Part shown: in pieces, positions 1 to 7,435 of the stretch
Position numbering within the stretch: position 1 is the stretch's first letter
How the letters are laid out: each line of letters opens with the position of its first letter
Assembly (NCBI GenBank): GCA_051651625.1
Contig: JBOFSQ010000076.1
Coordinates: 1 to 47,431, forward strand
DNA: 47,431 bases
Direction of reading: 5' to 3'
DNA from: JBOFSQ01 sp051651625
GTDB taxonomy: Bacteria; Planctomycetota; Planctomycetia; Pirellulales; Thermoguttaceae
Made by a program: the position numbers and the translations under genes
The notes under the pieces: generated by a model
Seen by the model: the letters and a program-made list of their open reading frames with translations, nothing else
Database searches by the model: none
Told to the model about the DNA's origin: nothing

Positions 1-33
1 AACCCACGGTACGCGAAACCCAAACACCAGAAA

Positions 34-246
34 GCCCCAACGGGGCAGCAAGAGCTTAGCCGTGGGTGAGCGAAGCGAACCCACGGTACGGAACCCCAAA
101 TATCAGAAAGCCCCAACGGGGCGCAAGAATTGAATCACGCACACAATTCTTACGCCCCGTTGGGGCTGCGGATTTTTTGGGGCCTGTGACCGTGGGTTCG
201 CGGAATACCGCTCACCCACGGCTAAGTTCTGTCGCCCCGTTGGGGC
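34..246. repeat. Large palindromic repeat, GCCCCAACGGGGC type (family C)
   Basis: The gene-free stretch 1-323 holds a large imperfect palindrome. GCCCCAACGGGGC occurs at 34-46 and 110-122, and its complement at 154-166 and 234-246. Between them each arm carries a CCGTGGGTGAGCG-like block, so arms of about 90 bp face each other across a short centre that is itself a hairpin (AAGAATTG/CAATTCTT). A direct repeat of about 78 bp (1-46 and 79-122) overlies it. No gene is seen here. It lies downstream of purD and could act as a terminator; that is inference. Confidence 0.8.
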
Positions 247-323
247 AAAAATCCGCGAACCGATGCTCGCGTGCAAGAGAACTCTACTACACACGACTGG
301 ACGTTTAGTTTCTGCTCTATCCG

Positions 324-1622
324 TTATCTGTTCACAACTCTGTGTGCGATGTCGTGTCGCATCCAGTGGCCGCGCCACGAGATTTTGTCGGCGGCCTCGT
401 ATGCTTTTTGGCAGGCGTCGCGCGGTGTGTCGCCGAGCGCGGTGACGCCGAGAACGCGCCCGCCAGAAGTTACAACGTCCACGCCGCCACGCAAAATCGT
501 TCCGGCGTGGAAGACCTTAACGTCATCGCCGCACCCTGCCGCTTCCGCCAGTCCAGTGATTGGGAACCCCTTCTCGATTGCGCCGGGGTATCCCGCACTC
601 GCCATCACAACGCAGACCGAACTCCGTTTGTCCCACTGCGGCATTGTGATCGTGTCGAGTTTTCCCGTCGCGGTTGCGTACAAGATTTCAAACAGGTCGC
701 TCTGAAGTCGCATCAGGATCGGTTGACATTCTGGGTCGCCGAAACGCGCGTTGTATTCTAGCACCTTCGGCCCTTGTTGCGTTAGCATCAAGCCCGCGTA
801 GAGCACGCCGCGAAACGTGACGTTCATCTGCCGAAGTGCGTGAAGTGTCGGGACGAAGACGGTCTCTTCGATACGTTGCAACAGTTCGGGCGTCATCGCG
901 GGGACTGGTGAGTACGCTCCCATTCCGCCGGTGTTTGGGCCGAGGTCGCCATCGAACGCCGCCTTGTGGTCTTGAGCGGGCGGGAGTGTGAGCAGCGTCG
1001 TTCCGTCGGTGATCGCAAGTACGCTAACTTCTTCGCCTTCGAGTCGCTCTTCGATCAGGAGGCGTCTTCCGGCGTCGCCGAACTCTCGAGTCTCGGCGAT
1101 TCGTTTTACCGCGCCAATCGCTTCGGCGCGTGTAGCGGCAACGACGACACCTTTTCCAGCGGCGAGTCCATCGGCCTTGATGACACACGGCAGATCGTCG
1201 CGTCCTTCGAGAAATTGAATCGCGTCGGATGCATGGTCGAACTCGGTCGATGCGGCGGTCGGGACGTTGCCGCGTTTGAGCACCGACTTGCAAAAGACTT
1301 TGCTCGACTCGATCTGCGCAGCGACTTTGTTTGGGCCGAAGACCGGAATCTTCGCGGCTTCAAACGCATCGACAACGCCGAGTGAGAGCGGAACTTCCGG
1401 CCCAACGACGACAAGCCCGACACGGTTTTCGCGTGCGAACGCAACGAGTCGCACGAAGTCGGTCTCGTCGATGTTAACGTTTTCGATTGGTGTCTTGAGC
1501 GACTCAGTAGCCGTCCCCGCGTTCCCGCGTGCGACGAAGACTTTTGTAACATGTTGACTCTGGGCCAACTTCCAAGCGAGAGCGTGTTCACGCCCGCCGC
1601 TTCCGATGATGAGAATGTGCAT
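324..1622 (-). CDS. purD: Phosphoribosylamine--glycine ligase (GAR synthetase)
   Basis: Second step of de novo purine synthesis: joins phosphoribosylamine and glycine using ATP to give glycinamide ribonucleotide, in the cytoplasm. The 432-residue product has the family's usual length. It opens with the N-domain start MHILIIGSGGREHALAWKL, carries the ATP-grasp core (DGLAAGKGVVVA) and the PurD signature around NARFGDPECQ, and ends with the usual C-terminal domain. I chose the ATG at 1622 because the family begins at MHIL. The frame stays open 16 codons further into a repeat hairpin (ITGGFGYAEPEL), which is not PurD sequence. The gene is alone, with no other pur gene in the window. The family B element ends about 12 bp before the start codon, so its promoter must lie in or beyond that element. 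Confidence 0.97.
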   Translation of the reverse strand: MHILIIGSGGREHALAWKLAQSQHVTKVFVARGNAGTATESLKTPIENVNIDETDFVRLVAFARENRVGLVVVGPEVPLSLGVVDAFEAAKIPVFGPNKVAAQIESSKVFCKSVLKRGNVPTAASTEFDHASDAIQFLEGRDDLPCVIKADGLAAGKGVVVAATRAEAIGAVKRIAETREFGDAGRRLLIEERLEGEEVSVLAITDGTTLLTLPPAQDHKAAFDGDLGPNTGGMGAYSPVPAMTPELLQRIEETVFVPTLHALRQMNVTFRGVLYAGLMLTQQGPKVLEYNARFGDPECQPILMRLQSDLFEILYATATGKLDTITMPQWDKRSSVCVVMASAGYPGAIEKGFPITGLAEAAGCGDDVKVFHAGTILRGGVDVVTSGGRVLGVTALGDTPRDACQKAYEAADKISWRGHWMRHDIAHRVVNR

Positions 1623-1633
1623 GTGTGTTGTGA

Positions 1634-1739
1634 GTTCAGGTTCGGCATAGCCGAACCCTCCAGTTATCAACGCCGCAGGCGTTTGGAGGGTTCGGCTATG
1701 CCGAACCGATGTGCGAGTGCAAGTTTCCGAATAGGTCTA
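1634..1739. repeat. MITE-like element, left end missing (family B)
   Basis: Hairpin arms GGTTCGGCATAGCCGAACC (1639-1657) and GGTTCGGCTATGCCGAACC (1689-1707) flank CCTCCAGTTATC and CGCCGCAGGCG. They are followed by the typical right end, which finishes in a terminal inverted repeat like that of the full copy at 27080-27225 (TTTCCGAATAGGTCTA). The left terminal repeat is missing. The element fills the gap between pckA and purD. Confidence 0.8.
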
Positions 1740-1770
1740 TGTAACGTATCGCCGAAAATTCGTCTTCACG

Positions 1771-3402
1771 TCATCCGCCGAGTGCGTCGAATTGGATTCC
1801 CGATTTCGACAGGTCTTCAAACTGTAGCGGCCCCGCGTTTTTCACTGCGTCAGACGCAACGTCTTCAAACTTGGCGAAGTTTAGTTTGAAGAGTCCGGCG
1901 AGGTGTAACGCGGTCTTGTCGTATTCGGCAGGGTCTTTCCAGAGTCCACGCGGCGTCAAAATCTCCACCGGAACGCCGGTACACTGCGACGGAACTTCAA
2001 GACCGAAAATCGGAGTCTTGGTCATCTTACTCTTGACGAGTCCGCCGCTGTGAATACCGTCGATGATCGCGCGGGTGTGTTTGATCGACAGACGTTTTCC
2101 GACGCCGTATTTTCCGCCGCTCCAACCGGTGTTGACGAGCCACGCGGTCGCGCCGTGTTTCTTCATCTGTGCGGCGAGAATCTCCGCGTACTTCGCCGGA
2201 TGCCACACGAGAAACGCCGCACCGAAACACGCCGAAAATGTCGCCTGCGGCTCCGTCACGCCCATTTCTGTTCCCGCAACTTTCGCGGTGTAGCCACTCA
2301 TAAAATGGTACATCGCTTGCTCCGGCGTGAGCCGCGCAACCGGCGGCAAAACTCCAAATGCGTCGCACGACAAGAAGACAATGTTCTTCGGATGCGTACC
2401 GACACACGGCATCTTGATATTCGGAATGAACTCTATCGGATACGACGACCGCGTGTTCTCCGTTATCGACATGTCCGCAAAATCGACCTCGCGCGTGTCG
2501 GCGTCGTAGACGACGTTTTCAAGCACCGTACCGAACCGAATCGCGTTATAAATCTCCGGCTCGCTTTCGGGCGAAAGATTGATGCACTTCGCGTAGCAGC
2601 CGCCTTCGATGTTGACGATTCCTTCATCAGTCCAGAAGTGTTCGTCGTCGCCGACGAGTTTGCGATGCGGCTCGGTTGAGAGCGTCGTTTTGCCGGTTCC
2701 CGAAAGTCCGAAGAAGAGCGACACGTCGCCGTCTTCGCCTTCGTTTGCGGAGCAGTGCATCGACACCATCCCCTTTTTCGGCATCAGATAATTCATAATC
2801 GTAAAGACGCCCTTCTTCATCTCGCCCGCGTATTGCGTACCGAGAATCACGAACTCTTTCCGCTCAAACGACAGCGCGACGCAAGTCGTGTTCGGGATGT
2901 GCGGCGGCGTTACGACTGCGGGAGTTTCGCCGCCGTTGAAGACGACGAAATCTGGTTCGCCGAAGTTTTTCAATTCTTCTGCGGTCGGACGCACTAGCAT
3001 ATTTCTCATGAAAAGTGCGTGGTATGCGCGGCAACAGATGATTCGGATTTTGAGCCGATTTTTCGTGTCCCAACCGGCGTAGCCATCGACGACGTAAACG
3101 ATGTCGCGCGAGTTAATAAAGTCGATGGCGATTTTGCGATTTTGTGCAAACAGTTCTTCGGGGAGTTTGACGTTGACCGCACCCCACCAAATATCGCCGC
3201 TACTTGCGGGATTATCGACGATGCGTTTGTCTTTGGGGCTGCGTCCCGTCTTCGCCCCCGAAAGATTAATGAGCGCACCGTGCGAATCTATCGTCGCCTT
3301 TTCGCGGAGGATCGCTTCCTCGTAAAGCCGCGACGGCACAGCGTTGCGAACGACATTCTTGGCAGTGATGCCGTAACGGGACAGGTCGAAGGAGGTCGTC
3401 AT
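1771..3402 (-). CDS. pckA: Phosphoenolpyruvate carboxykinase (ATP)
   Basis: Converts oxaloacetate and ATP to phosphoenolpyruvate, CO2 and ADP, linking the TCA cycle to gluconeogenesis (or the reverse in fermentative cells). The 543 residues match the ATP-dependent family. Visible marks are the substrate-side SGAKTGRSPKDKR (about 48-60), the P-loop GLSGTGKTTLS (about 232-242) and the kinase-2 / metal segment FLSCDAFGVLPP. The ATG at 3402 is chosen because AAAGGAAG lies about 8 nt upstream and because MTTSFDLSRYGI aligns with the expected N-terminus; an in-frame start 18 codons earlier is unlikely. It lies 50 bp downstream of the toxin gene on the same strand, so read-through from the toxin-antitoxin promoter is possible. 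Confidence 0.97.
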   Translation of the reverse strand: MTTSFDLSRYGITAKNVVRNAVPSRLYEEAILREKATIDSHGALINLSGAKTGRSPKDKRIVDNPASSGDIWWGAVNVKLPEELFAQNRKIAIDFINSRDIVYVVDGYAGWDTKNRLKIRIICCRAYHALFMRNMLVRPTAEELKNFGEPDFVVFNGGETPAVVTPPHIPNTTCVALSFERKEFVILGTQYAGEMKKGVFTIMNYLMPKKGMVSMHCSANEGEDGDVSLFFGLSGTGKTTLSTEPHRKLVGDDEHFWTDEGIVNIEGGCYAKCINLSPESEPEIYNAIRFGTVLENVVYDADTREVDFADMSITENTRSSYPIEFIPNIKMPCVGTHPKNIVFLSCDAFGVLPPVARLTPEQAMYHFMSGYTAKVAGTEMGVTEPQATFSACFGAAFLVWHPAKYAEILAAQMKKHGATAWLVNTGWSGGKYGVGKRLSIKHTRAIIDGIHSGGLVKSKMTKTPIFGLEVPSQCTGVPVEILTPRGLWKDPAEYDKTALHLAGLFKLNFAKFEDVASDAVKNAGPLQFEDLSKSGIQFDALGG

Positions 3403-3452
3403 TGTTGTGGCTTCCTTTTCTGGGGGAGGGAGTAGTTGGTGAATCGGGACGT

Positions 3453-3716
3453 TCATTCGTAGTGCGTGTACATTCTGATTACTTTGACGGTCTGCTCGTT
3501 TTCACAAACTTGATAGACCAAACGATGTTGGATGTTGATTCGGCGAGAATACGCTCCGGCCATATCGCCAACCAGTTTTTCAAACGGTGGAGGTGTTTGG
3601 AACGGATTCTTTTTCAGGCGGTTGAGGAGCGTCTGGACTTTCTCCTTCAGACCGGCTCTGGCAATCTTGTCGGCGTCTTTCTCCGCCTGTTTTGTGAAAA
3701 CGACTTTCCAAGTCAC
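3453..3716 (-). CDS. YoeB/RelE-superfamily mRNA interferase toxin
   Basis: Predicted ribosome-dependent mRNA-cleaving toxin of 87 residues. If translation starts at the GTG at 3716, the catalytic set known from E. coli YoeB falls on E46, R65, H85 and Y86 (context SRRINIQHRLVY and YTHYE); YoeB itself uses E46, R65, H83 and Y84. That GTG overlaps the antitoxin's stop (GTGA), typical of translationally coupled toxin-antitoxin genes, so it is preferred to the in-frame ATG six codons upstream. All catalytic residues are present, so the toxin is probably active. Identification as YoeB-like is firm; whether it is expressed is unknown. Confidence 0.92.
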   Translation of the reverse strand: MTWKVVFTKQAEKDADKIARAGLKEKVQTLLNRLKKNPFQTPPPFEKLVGDMAGAYSRRINIQHRLVYQVCENEQTVKVIRMYTHYE

Positions 3717-3952
3717 CAAACCGCCTCCACGCACTCGGCGATTGGGGTTCGGAGTCCTTCTACGATTGATTCTCGCATACCGGGAATGGTGGAGAGGTAA
3801 AGCGTTTCCTGCACGGCTCGCCAGTCCGCCGACGAAATCACTACGACCGAATAGTCGGTATCTACGATCTCAACGGGAACACTCGACTCAGTTACTTCTC
3901 GCAAAAGTCTCGACAGACTGCATTGTGCTGTTTGGGCAGTGATAGTGTTCAT
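3713..3952 (-). CDS. YefM/Phd-family antitoxin
   Basis: A 79-residue antitoxin upstream of, and overlapping by 4 bp, the YoeB-like toxin. The N-terminal part (ITAQTAQCSLSRLLREVTES, then VEIVDTDYSVVVISSADW) has the Phd/YefM DNA-binding fold pattern. The C-terminal segment (about 52-79) would wrap the toxin. In this family the antitoxin neutralises the toxin and represses the shared promoter. The ATG at 3952 is preceded by AAAGG at good distance (AAAGGGTGCCAG-ATG). It is the first gene of a minus-strand set antitoxin-toxin-pckA. Confidence 0.9.
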   Translation of the reverse strand: MNTITAQTAQCSLSRLLREVTESSVPVEIVDTDYSVVVISSADWRAVQETLYLSTIPGMRESIVEGLRTPIAECVEAVW

Positions 3953-4074
3953 CTGGCACCCTTTCTACGATTCGTGAAGCGAAACGATGTCGCGCATCGG
4001 GCGGCATTGTGGCAGAGTTTCGCCGCGCGACAAGCCCCCCCGACGCACCTTTGTCACGGGAGCACCGTGCCGCC

Positions 4075-4102
4075 TTGCCAAGCGAAAATCGACGGGTACA
4101 AT
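4075..4102 (+). promoter_or_regulatory. Predicted sigma70-type promoter of the pseudopilin gene
   Basis: TTGCCA at 4075-4080 and TACAAT at 4097-4102 with a 16-bp spacer, 69 nt before the ATG at 4171. Several other predicted promoters in the window share the 16-bp spacing. Confidence 0.5.
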
Positions 4103-4170
4103 GGTTTGCCACTTGTGCTGGGGTGGAAGTGCCCAGTTCACCACAAATCCGAAAACAGGAGACAAAAACT

Positions 4171-5496
4171 ATGACAGCGAAGTCAACACGTCACGCCTTC
4201 ACACTGATCGAACTGATGATCGTTCTGGTCATCGTCGTCATGTTGATGGCGATCCTCGCACCGATGGTCTTCACTTACCAGCGGCGTTCGCAGGTCAACG
4301 CAGCGAAAATCCAGATCGACGACCTCGAAAAAGCCCTCGGCATGCTCAAGAGCGAACGAGGCACGTTCCCGTCAACCGAACAGGGACTTAAGGCCCTGCT
4401 CTACATCCCGCTCGACGAGCAGATGGGCGGAATGACGCAGCAACCCGGACTCGCCACCGCAGGTGGGACGAATATGGGTGCAGGCGTTGTCGGCGGAAAC
4501 GACCCGTCGATGATGGGCGGAATGCCGAACGCTGGAATGGGAACAACGCCGATGGGCGGAATGCCGAACGGTGGAATGCCCGGCGCACCAACAATGGGCG
4601 GCGGAATGGGTGCAGCACCAACCGGCGGAATGCCCGGCGCACCGACGATGGGCGGAATGCCGAACGACCCGTCGATGGTGGGCGGTGCTGGAATGCCCGG
4701 CGCGGCAGGAACGGGAACGACGATGGGAATGGGAACCGTCGGCGGCGACACGTCGATGGCTGGAATGGGAATGGGCGGAATGACGGGGACGTATCAACCC
4801 GGTGTCGTGCCGCAGGGAATCCAGCCGTTTCCGAGTCCGCAGTATTACACGAATCTCGTCAAGCGGCCCGATCCGCTCGTCAAGGCTGTCAACGACGACA
4901 TCGCAACCGACCCGTTCAAGAAGCCGTTCCGTTACATCTACATTGTTGTCGCCGGAATCAATCCGATTACGGGCGAAGACAAACCAGCGATCTGGTCGGC
5001 TGGCCCCGACGGTCAAGACGGCACCGCCGACGACATCCGCAACTGGGACCCCGTGGCGGTGCAGCGTGACGCGGTGCAACGTCAAAACGCCGCCCAAATG
5101 CAGGGTGGCGGAATGGGAACCGGCGGAATGGGAACACCCGGAATGCCAACGATGCCCGGAATGGATGGCACCGGCGGTATGGGTGGTGGCGTAGTTCCGC
5201 CCGCTGGCGGAATAGGAACGCCCGGAATGCCAACAATGCCCGGAATGGACGGCGGCGGAATGCCGCCCGCAATGCCCGGTATGCCGACGCAACCAACCGG
5301 CGGAATGCCGCCCGCAATGCCCGGTATGCCGACGCAACCAACCGGCGGAATGCCGCCCGCAATGCCCGGAATGCCGACGCAACCAACTGGCGGAATGCCG
5401 CCCGCAATGCCGGGTATGCCGACGCAACCAACCGGCGGAATGCCACCCGCAATGCCCGGCATGCCAGCACAACCAACTGGGGCACCAATACGGTAA
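4171..5496 (+). CDS. GspG-like type II secretion pseudopilin with Gly/Met-rich insertion and tail
   Basis: Predicted major pseudopilin (inner membrane or periplasmic pseudopilus) of 441 residues, against about 140-170 for usual GspG. The prepilin motif is HA|FTLIELMIVLV: cleavage after A9 (usually Gly), Glu at +5, then one hydrophobic helix. FPSTEQGLKALLY at about 70-82 is a GspG hallmark. Residues about 87-210 are a low-complexity GGM/MPGAPTMGG insertion. Residues about 211-293 return to the GspG C-terminal fold (DPFKKPFRYIY, then the calcium-site-like GPDGQDGTADDIRNW). The tail, about 300-441, is again Met/Pro/Gly-rich and includes five exact-length 15-residue repeats. The ATG at 4171 is preceded by AGGAGAC. 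No other secretion gene is in the window. It probably shares a transcript with the next gene. Confidence 0.85.
   Translation: MTAKSTRHAFTLIELMIVLVIVVMLMAILAPMVFTYQRRSQVNAAKIQIDDLEKALGMLKSERGTFPSTEQGLKALLYIPLDEQMGGMTQQPGLATAGGTNMGAGVVGGNDPSMMGGMPNAGMGTTPMGGMPNGGMPGAPTMGGGMGAAPTGGMPGAPTMGGMPNDPSMVGGAGMPGAAGTGTTMGMGTVGGDTSMAGMGMGGMTGTYQPGVVPQGIQPFPSPQYYTNLVKRPDPLVKAVNDDIATDPFKKPFRYIYIVVAGINPITGEDKPAIWSAGPDGQDGTADDIRNWDPVAVQRDAVQRQNAAQMQGGGMGTGGMGTPGMPTMPGMDGTGGMGGGVVPPAGGIGTPGMPTMPGMDGGGMPPAMPGMPTQPTGGMPPAMPGMPTQPTGGMPPAMPGMPTQPTGGMPPAMPGMPTQPTGGMPPAMPGMPAQPTGAPIR
5254..5478 (+). repeat. Five tandem 45-bp repeats inside the pseudopilin gene
   Basis: Units start at 5254, 5299, 5344, 5389 and 5434, each coding for GGMPPAMPGMPTQPT with few base changes (the last has PAQPT). 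This is a direct sign of recent tandem expansion in the Met/Pro-rich tail, and copy number may vary between strains. Confidence 0.95.
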
Positions 5497-5500
5497 GCGG

Positions 5501-6445
5501 TTGCGAGTCGCACAAATGTTCCCACTCATCATACTTCTCTGCTGCGGCGTGACGGACGGTGCATCTGCGGTACTCGTTCGCAGCGAACCGGCGACGTACC
5601 ACATCCGCGCGACTGCTGAAGTCGATGCGGGCGGAGTCGCGCCTGAACTTGTCACGGTGTCGTTGCCGCTGCCGGTCAGTTGCGAGTACCAAGACGTTGC
5701 AACGTTGCCGCCGACACAAACGAGTTCGCAGTGGCCAAACGATGGCGGGAAGTTTGTGACGGTCACGTCTCACGCCGGAGACCCTCCGCCGAAAATCGAG
5801 ATGTGTTTTGACGTTACGCTCTACAACATCGACACCGATTGGTCACGCATCGAAAACGTTGACGCGAACGACAAAACGCTCACCGAGTTGACGCATCGAG
5901 TCGGCGACCTGATCGACCCCACGGAGCCGCGAATCGTTGAGATTGCGAAGCGACTGCGGAGCGAGTCGCGTGACAGGCTTTCGTTTGCGCGAAACGCTTA
6001 CGCCTACGTCGCCGACAATTTCAAGTATTTGAACCCCAACACCGGCATTCACCCGCTTGCAAAGATTCTCGACGATGGCGGTGCTGATTGCGGGAATTTG
6101 TCGTCGATTTGGATTTCGATTTTGCGGAGCGAGTCGATTCCGGCGCGTCACGTTGTTTGCCGTCGCCCAGACGGAAGCTGCCACGTTTGGGCCGAGTTTT
6201 GGCTTGGCGGCCACTGGATTCCCGCCGACGTTACCGCCGACTTGGGACGCGGCACGACACCGAAACACTTCGGCCAGATCACCGACCGCTGCGTCGTCCT
6301 AACACGCGGCCTCCGCCAACCACTCCCAACCGGACGCGGCACCACAAACGTTGACTGCATCCAAAACGGTGCGTACTGGTTTTTCGGTCTCCCGCAAAAC
6401 GCAAAGTTGCCACAAATCAAAACCACGTTCGCAGAGCGAAAGTGA
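5501..6445 (+). CDS. Exported transglutaminase-like domain protein
   Basis: Protein of 314 residues with an N-terminal hydrophobic signal (FPLIILLCCGVTDGASA) and a C-terminal transglutaminase-like core. The Cys-His-Asp triad is visible: GADCGNLSSIW (C near 197), SCHVWAEFWL and WIPADVT. Such domains act as cysteine proteases or amidases, or as cross-linking enzymes; the substrate cannot be read. It begins 4 bp after the pseudopilin stop, so the two are very likely co-transcribed. The start is uncertain: TTG at 5501 gives a basic residue before the hydrophobic stretch, while ATG at 5516 gives a shorter signal. Neither has a clear SD. Confidence 0.8.
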   Translation: MRVAQMFPLIILLCCGVTDGASAVLVRSEPATYHIRATAEVDAGGVAPELVTVSLPLPVSCEYQDVATLPPTQTSSQWPNDGGKFVTVTSHAGDPPPKIEMCFDVTLYNIDTDWSRIENVDANDKTLTELTHRVGDLIDPTEPRIVEIAKRLRSESRDRLSFARNAYAYVADNFKYLNPNTGIHPLAKILDDGGADCGNLSSIWISILRSESIPARHVVCRRPDGSCHVWAEFWLGGHWIPADVTADLGRGTTPKHFGQITDRCVVLTRGLRQPLPTGRGTTNVDCIQNGAYWFFGLPQNAKLPQIKTTFAERK

Positions 6446-6462
6446 ACGATAGACGGCCCGCC

Positions 6463-6490
6463 TTCACAGAAATTGCAAGTTAGATACAAT
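6463..6490 (+). promoter_or_regulatory. Predicted sigma70-type promoter of the 6.5-7.4 kb gene pair
   Basis: TTCACA at 6463-6468 and TACAAT at 6485-6490 with a 16-bp spacer, 41 nt before the ATG at 6532. Confidence 0.45.
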
Positions 6491-6531
6491 CCACGCGCGT
6501 AGTTGAGACAACGTACCAATGGAGCCAAGTC

Positions 6532-6765
6532 ATGACAATCCTTTCTAGTTCAACACAATCAATTGACGCAACAGAGCGGCTGCTTGGTGGCGTTGCGTCT
6601 GATGTGTGTCTACCGTCAGACGAATTTGAGATCACTGGGTTTCGCACGGAACGTTTTGAGAATCACGAAGAAGACTCGTCGCGCGTCGATTCACTCAGCG
6701 AGTCGCCAGCGGTGACGGCTCTGTTTAAGCGATTTCAGAAAATCATGGACGAAGTGGTGAGGTAA
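6532..6765 (+). CDS. Small hypothetical protein (77 aa)
   Basis: I do not recognise this gene. The product is acidic and hydrophilic, with no membrane segment or signal. The first 60 residues look disordered (Ser/Glu-rich) and the end is a predicted helix (SPAVTALFKRFQKIMDEVVR). Support for translation: ATG at 6532 with GGAG about 8 nt before it, a plausible promoter upstream, and a stop 3 bp before the next start. The small-acidic-then-larger-basic arrangement recalls toxin-antitoxin or chaperone pairs, but no family evidence supports that. Confidence 0.65.
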   Translation: MTILSSSTQSIDATERLLGGVASDVCLPSDEFEITGFRTERFENHEEDSSRVDSLSESPAVTALFKRFQKIMDEVVR

Positions 6766-6768
6766 ACC

Positions 6769-7398
6769 GTGAGCCCGTTACCAAATGACTGGTCCAAACC
6801 GGAACGGGTCGCCTTCATTGAGCACGTCGTTCGGAAATTACACAACGAACACTCTCAAGGTGAGTTCGAATGGAACGTTGACAACCTTGGAGTAGGGCTG
6901 CCAGCAGAACGACTCGTCAATAACTTTTATAGGGACAGTTTGGTTAATCTTCGAGAACGGTTCATGAAGAGCAGCGAAGGTCGCGTGGACCGACACAAAA
7001 TCATCGCGCTGACACAAAGTGTGATTCTCCAGCGACAGCCTCTCCGGTACAAGGACGCGGCGAAATGTACTGATAACGGTGTGTGGCGACTGAACGTCGA
7101 GTTCGCCTTTCTCTTTGGAATCGAGTTCCTATCGCGCTGGAACGAGATGTATTATCCCGAATCGCGGTTCGACACCCCCACCAATCACTTCCACACCGAG
7201 ACGTTTCTGGTCCCGCTGCTCAACACCGACGAGGGAACCGACTTCATCCGCGAACACACCAAGTATCTGATGGCGAGGCGTAACAGTCCATTCCCGCTGT
7301 TTCTCATCGCGCAGCTATGGTTCGTGCTGGAACAATGGGGACTGACATACGCACGCAACCAGAAGACATGGCCGCGAGAAAAAAACACCGCGAGCTAA
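6769..7398 (+). CDS. Hypothetical protein (209 aa), second gene of an unknown pair
   Basis: Unrecognised. Begins at GTG 6769, 3 bp after the preceding stop, with GAGGT as SD. The product is rich in aromatic residues and Arg, without signal peptide; hydrophobic stretches near the end (FPLFLIAQLWFVLEQWGLTY) look amphipathic rather than membrane-spanning. Conserved-looking features are FGIEFLSRWNEMYYPESRFDT and NHFHTETF. The pair has its own predicted promoter and is followed after 37 bp by nqrB, with no obvious terminator between, so nqrB might be transcribed from it. Function unknown. Confidence 0.65.
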   Translation: MSPLPNDWSKPERVAFIEHVVRKLHNEHSQGEFEWNVDNLGVGLPAERLVNNFYRDSLVNLRERFMKSSEGRVDRHKIIALTQSVILQRQPLRYKDAAKCTDNGVWRLNVEFAFLFGIEFLSRWNEMYYPESRFDTPTNHFHTETFLVPLLNTDEGTDFIREHTKYLMARRNSPFPLFLIAQLWFVLEQWGLTYARNQKTWPREKNTAS

Positions 7399-7435
7399 TC
7401 AAATAACCACATCCCACCAACAAACATTCTCACCA

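Noticed and set aside
4372..5773. Long open frames on the minus strand opposite the pseudopilin gene
   Set aside because: They are His/Arg- or Pro/Ile-rich mirror images of the Gly/Met repeats, without start signals or family features; the plus-strand pseudopilin explains the region.
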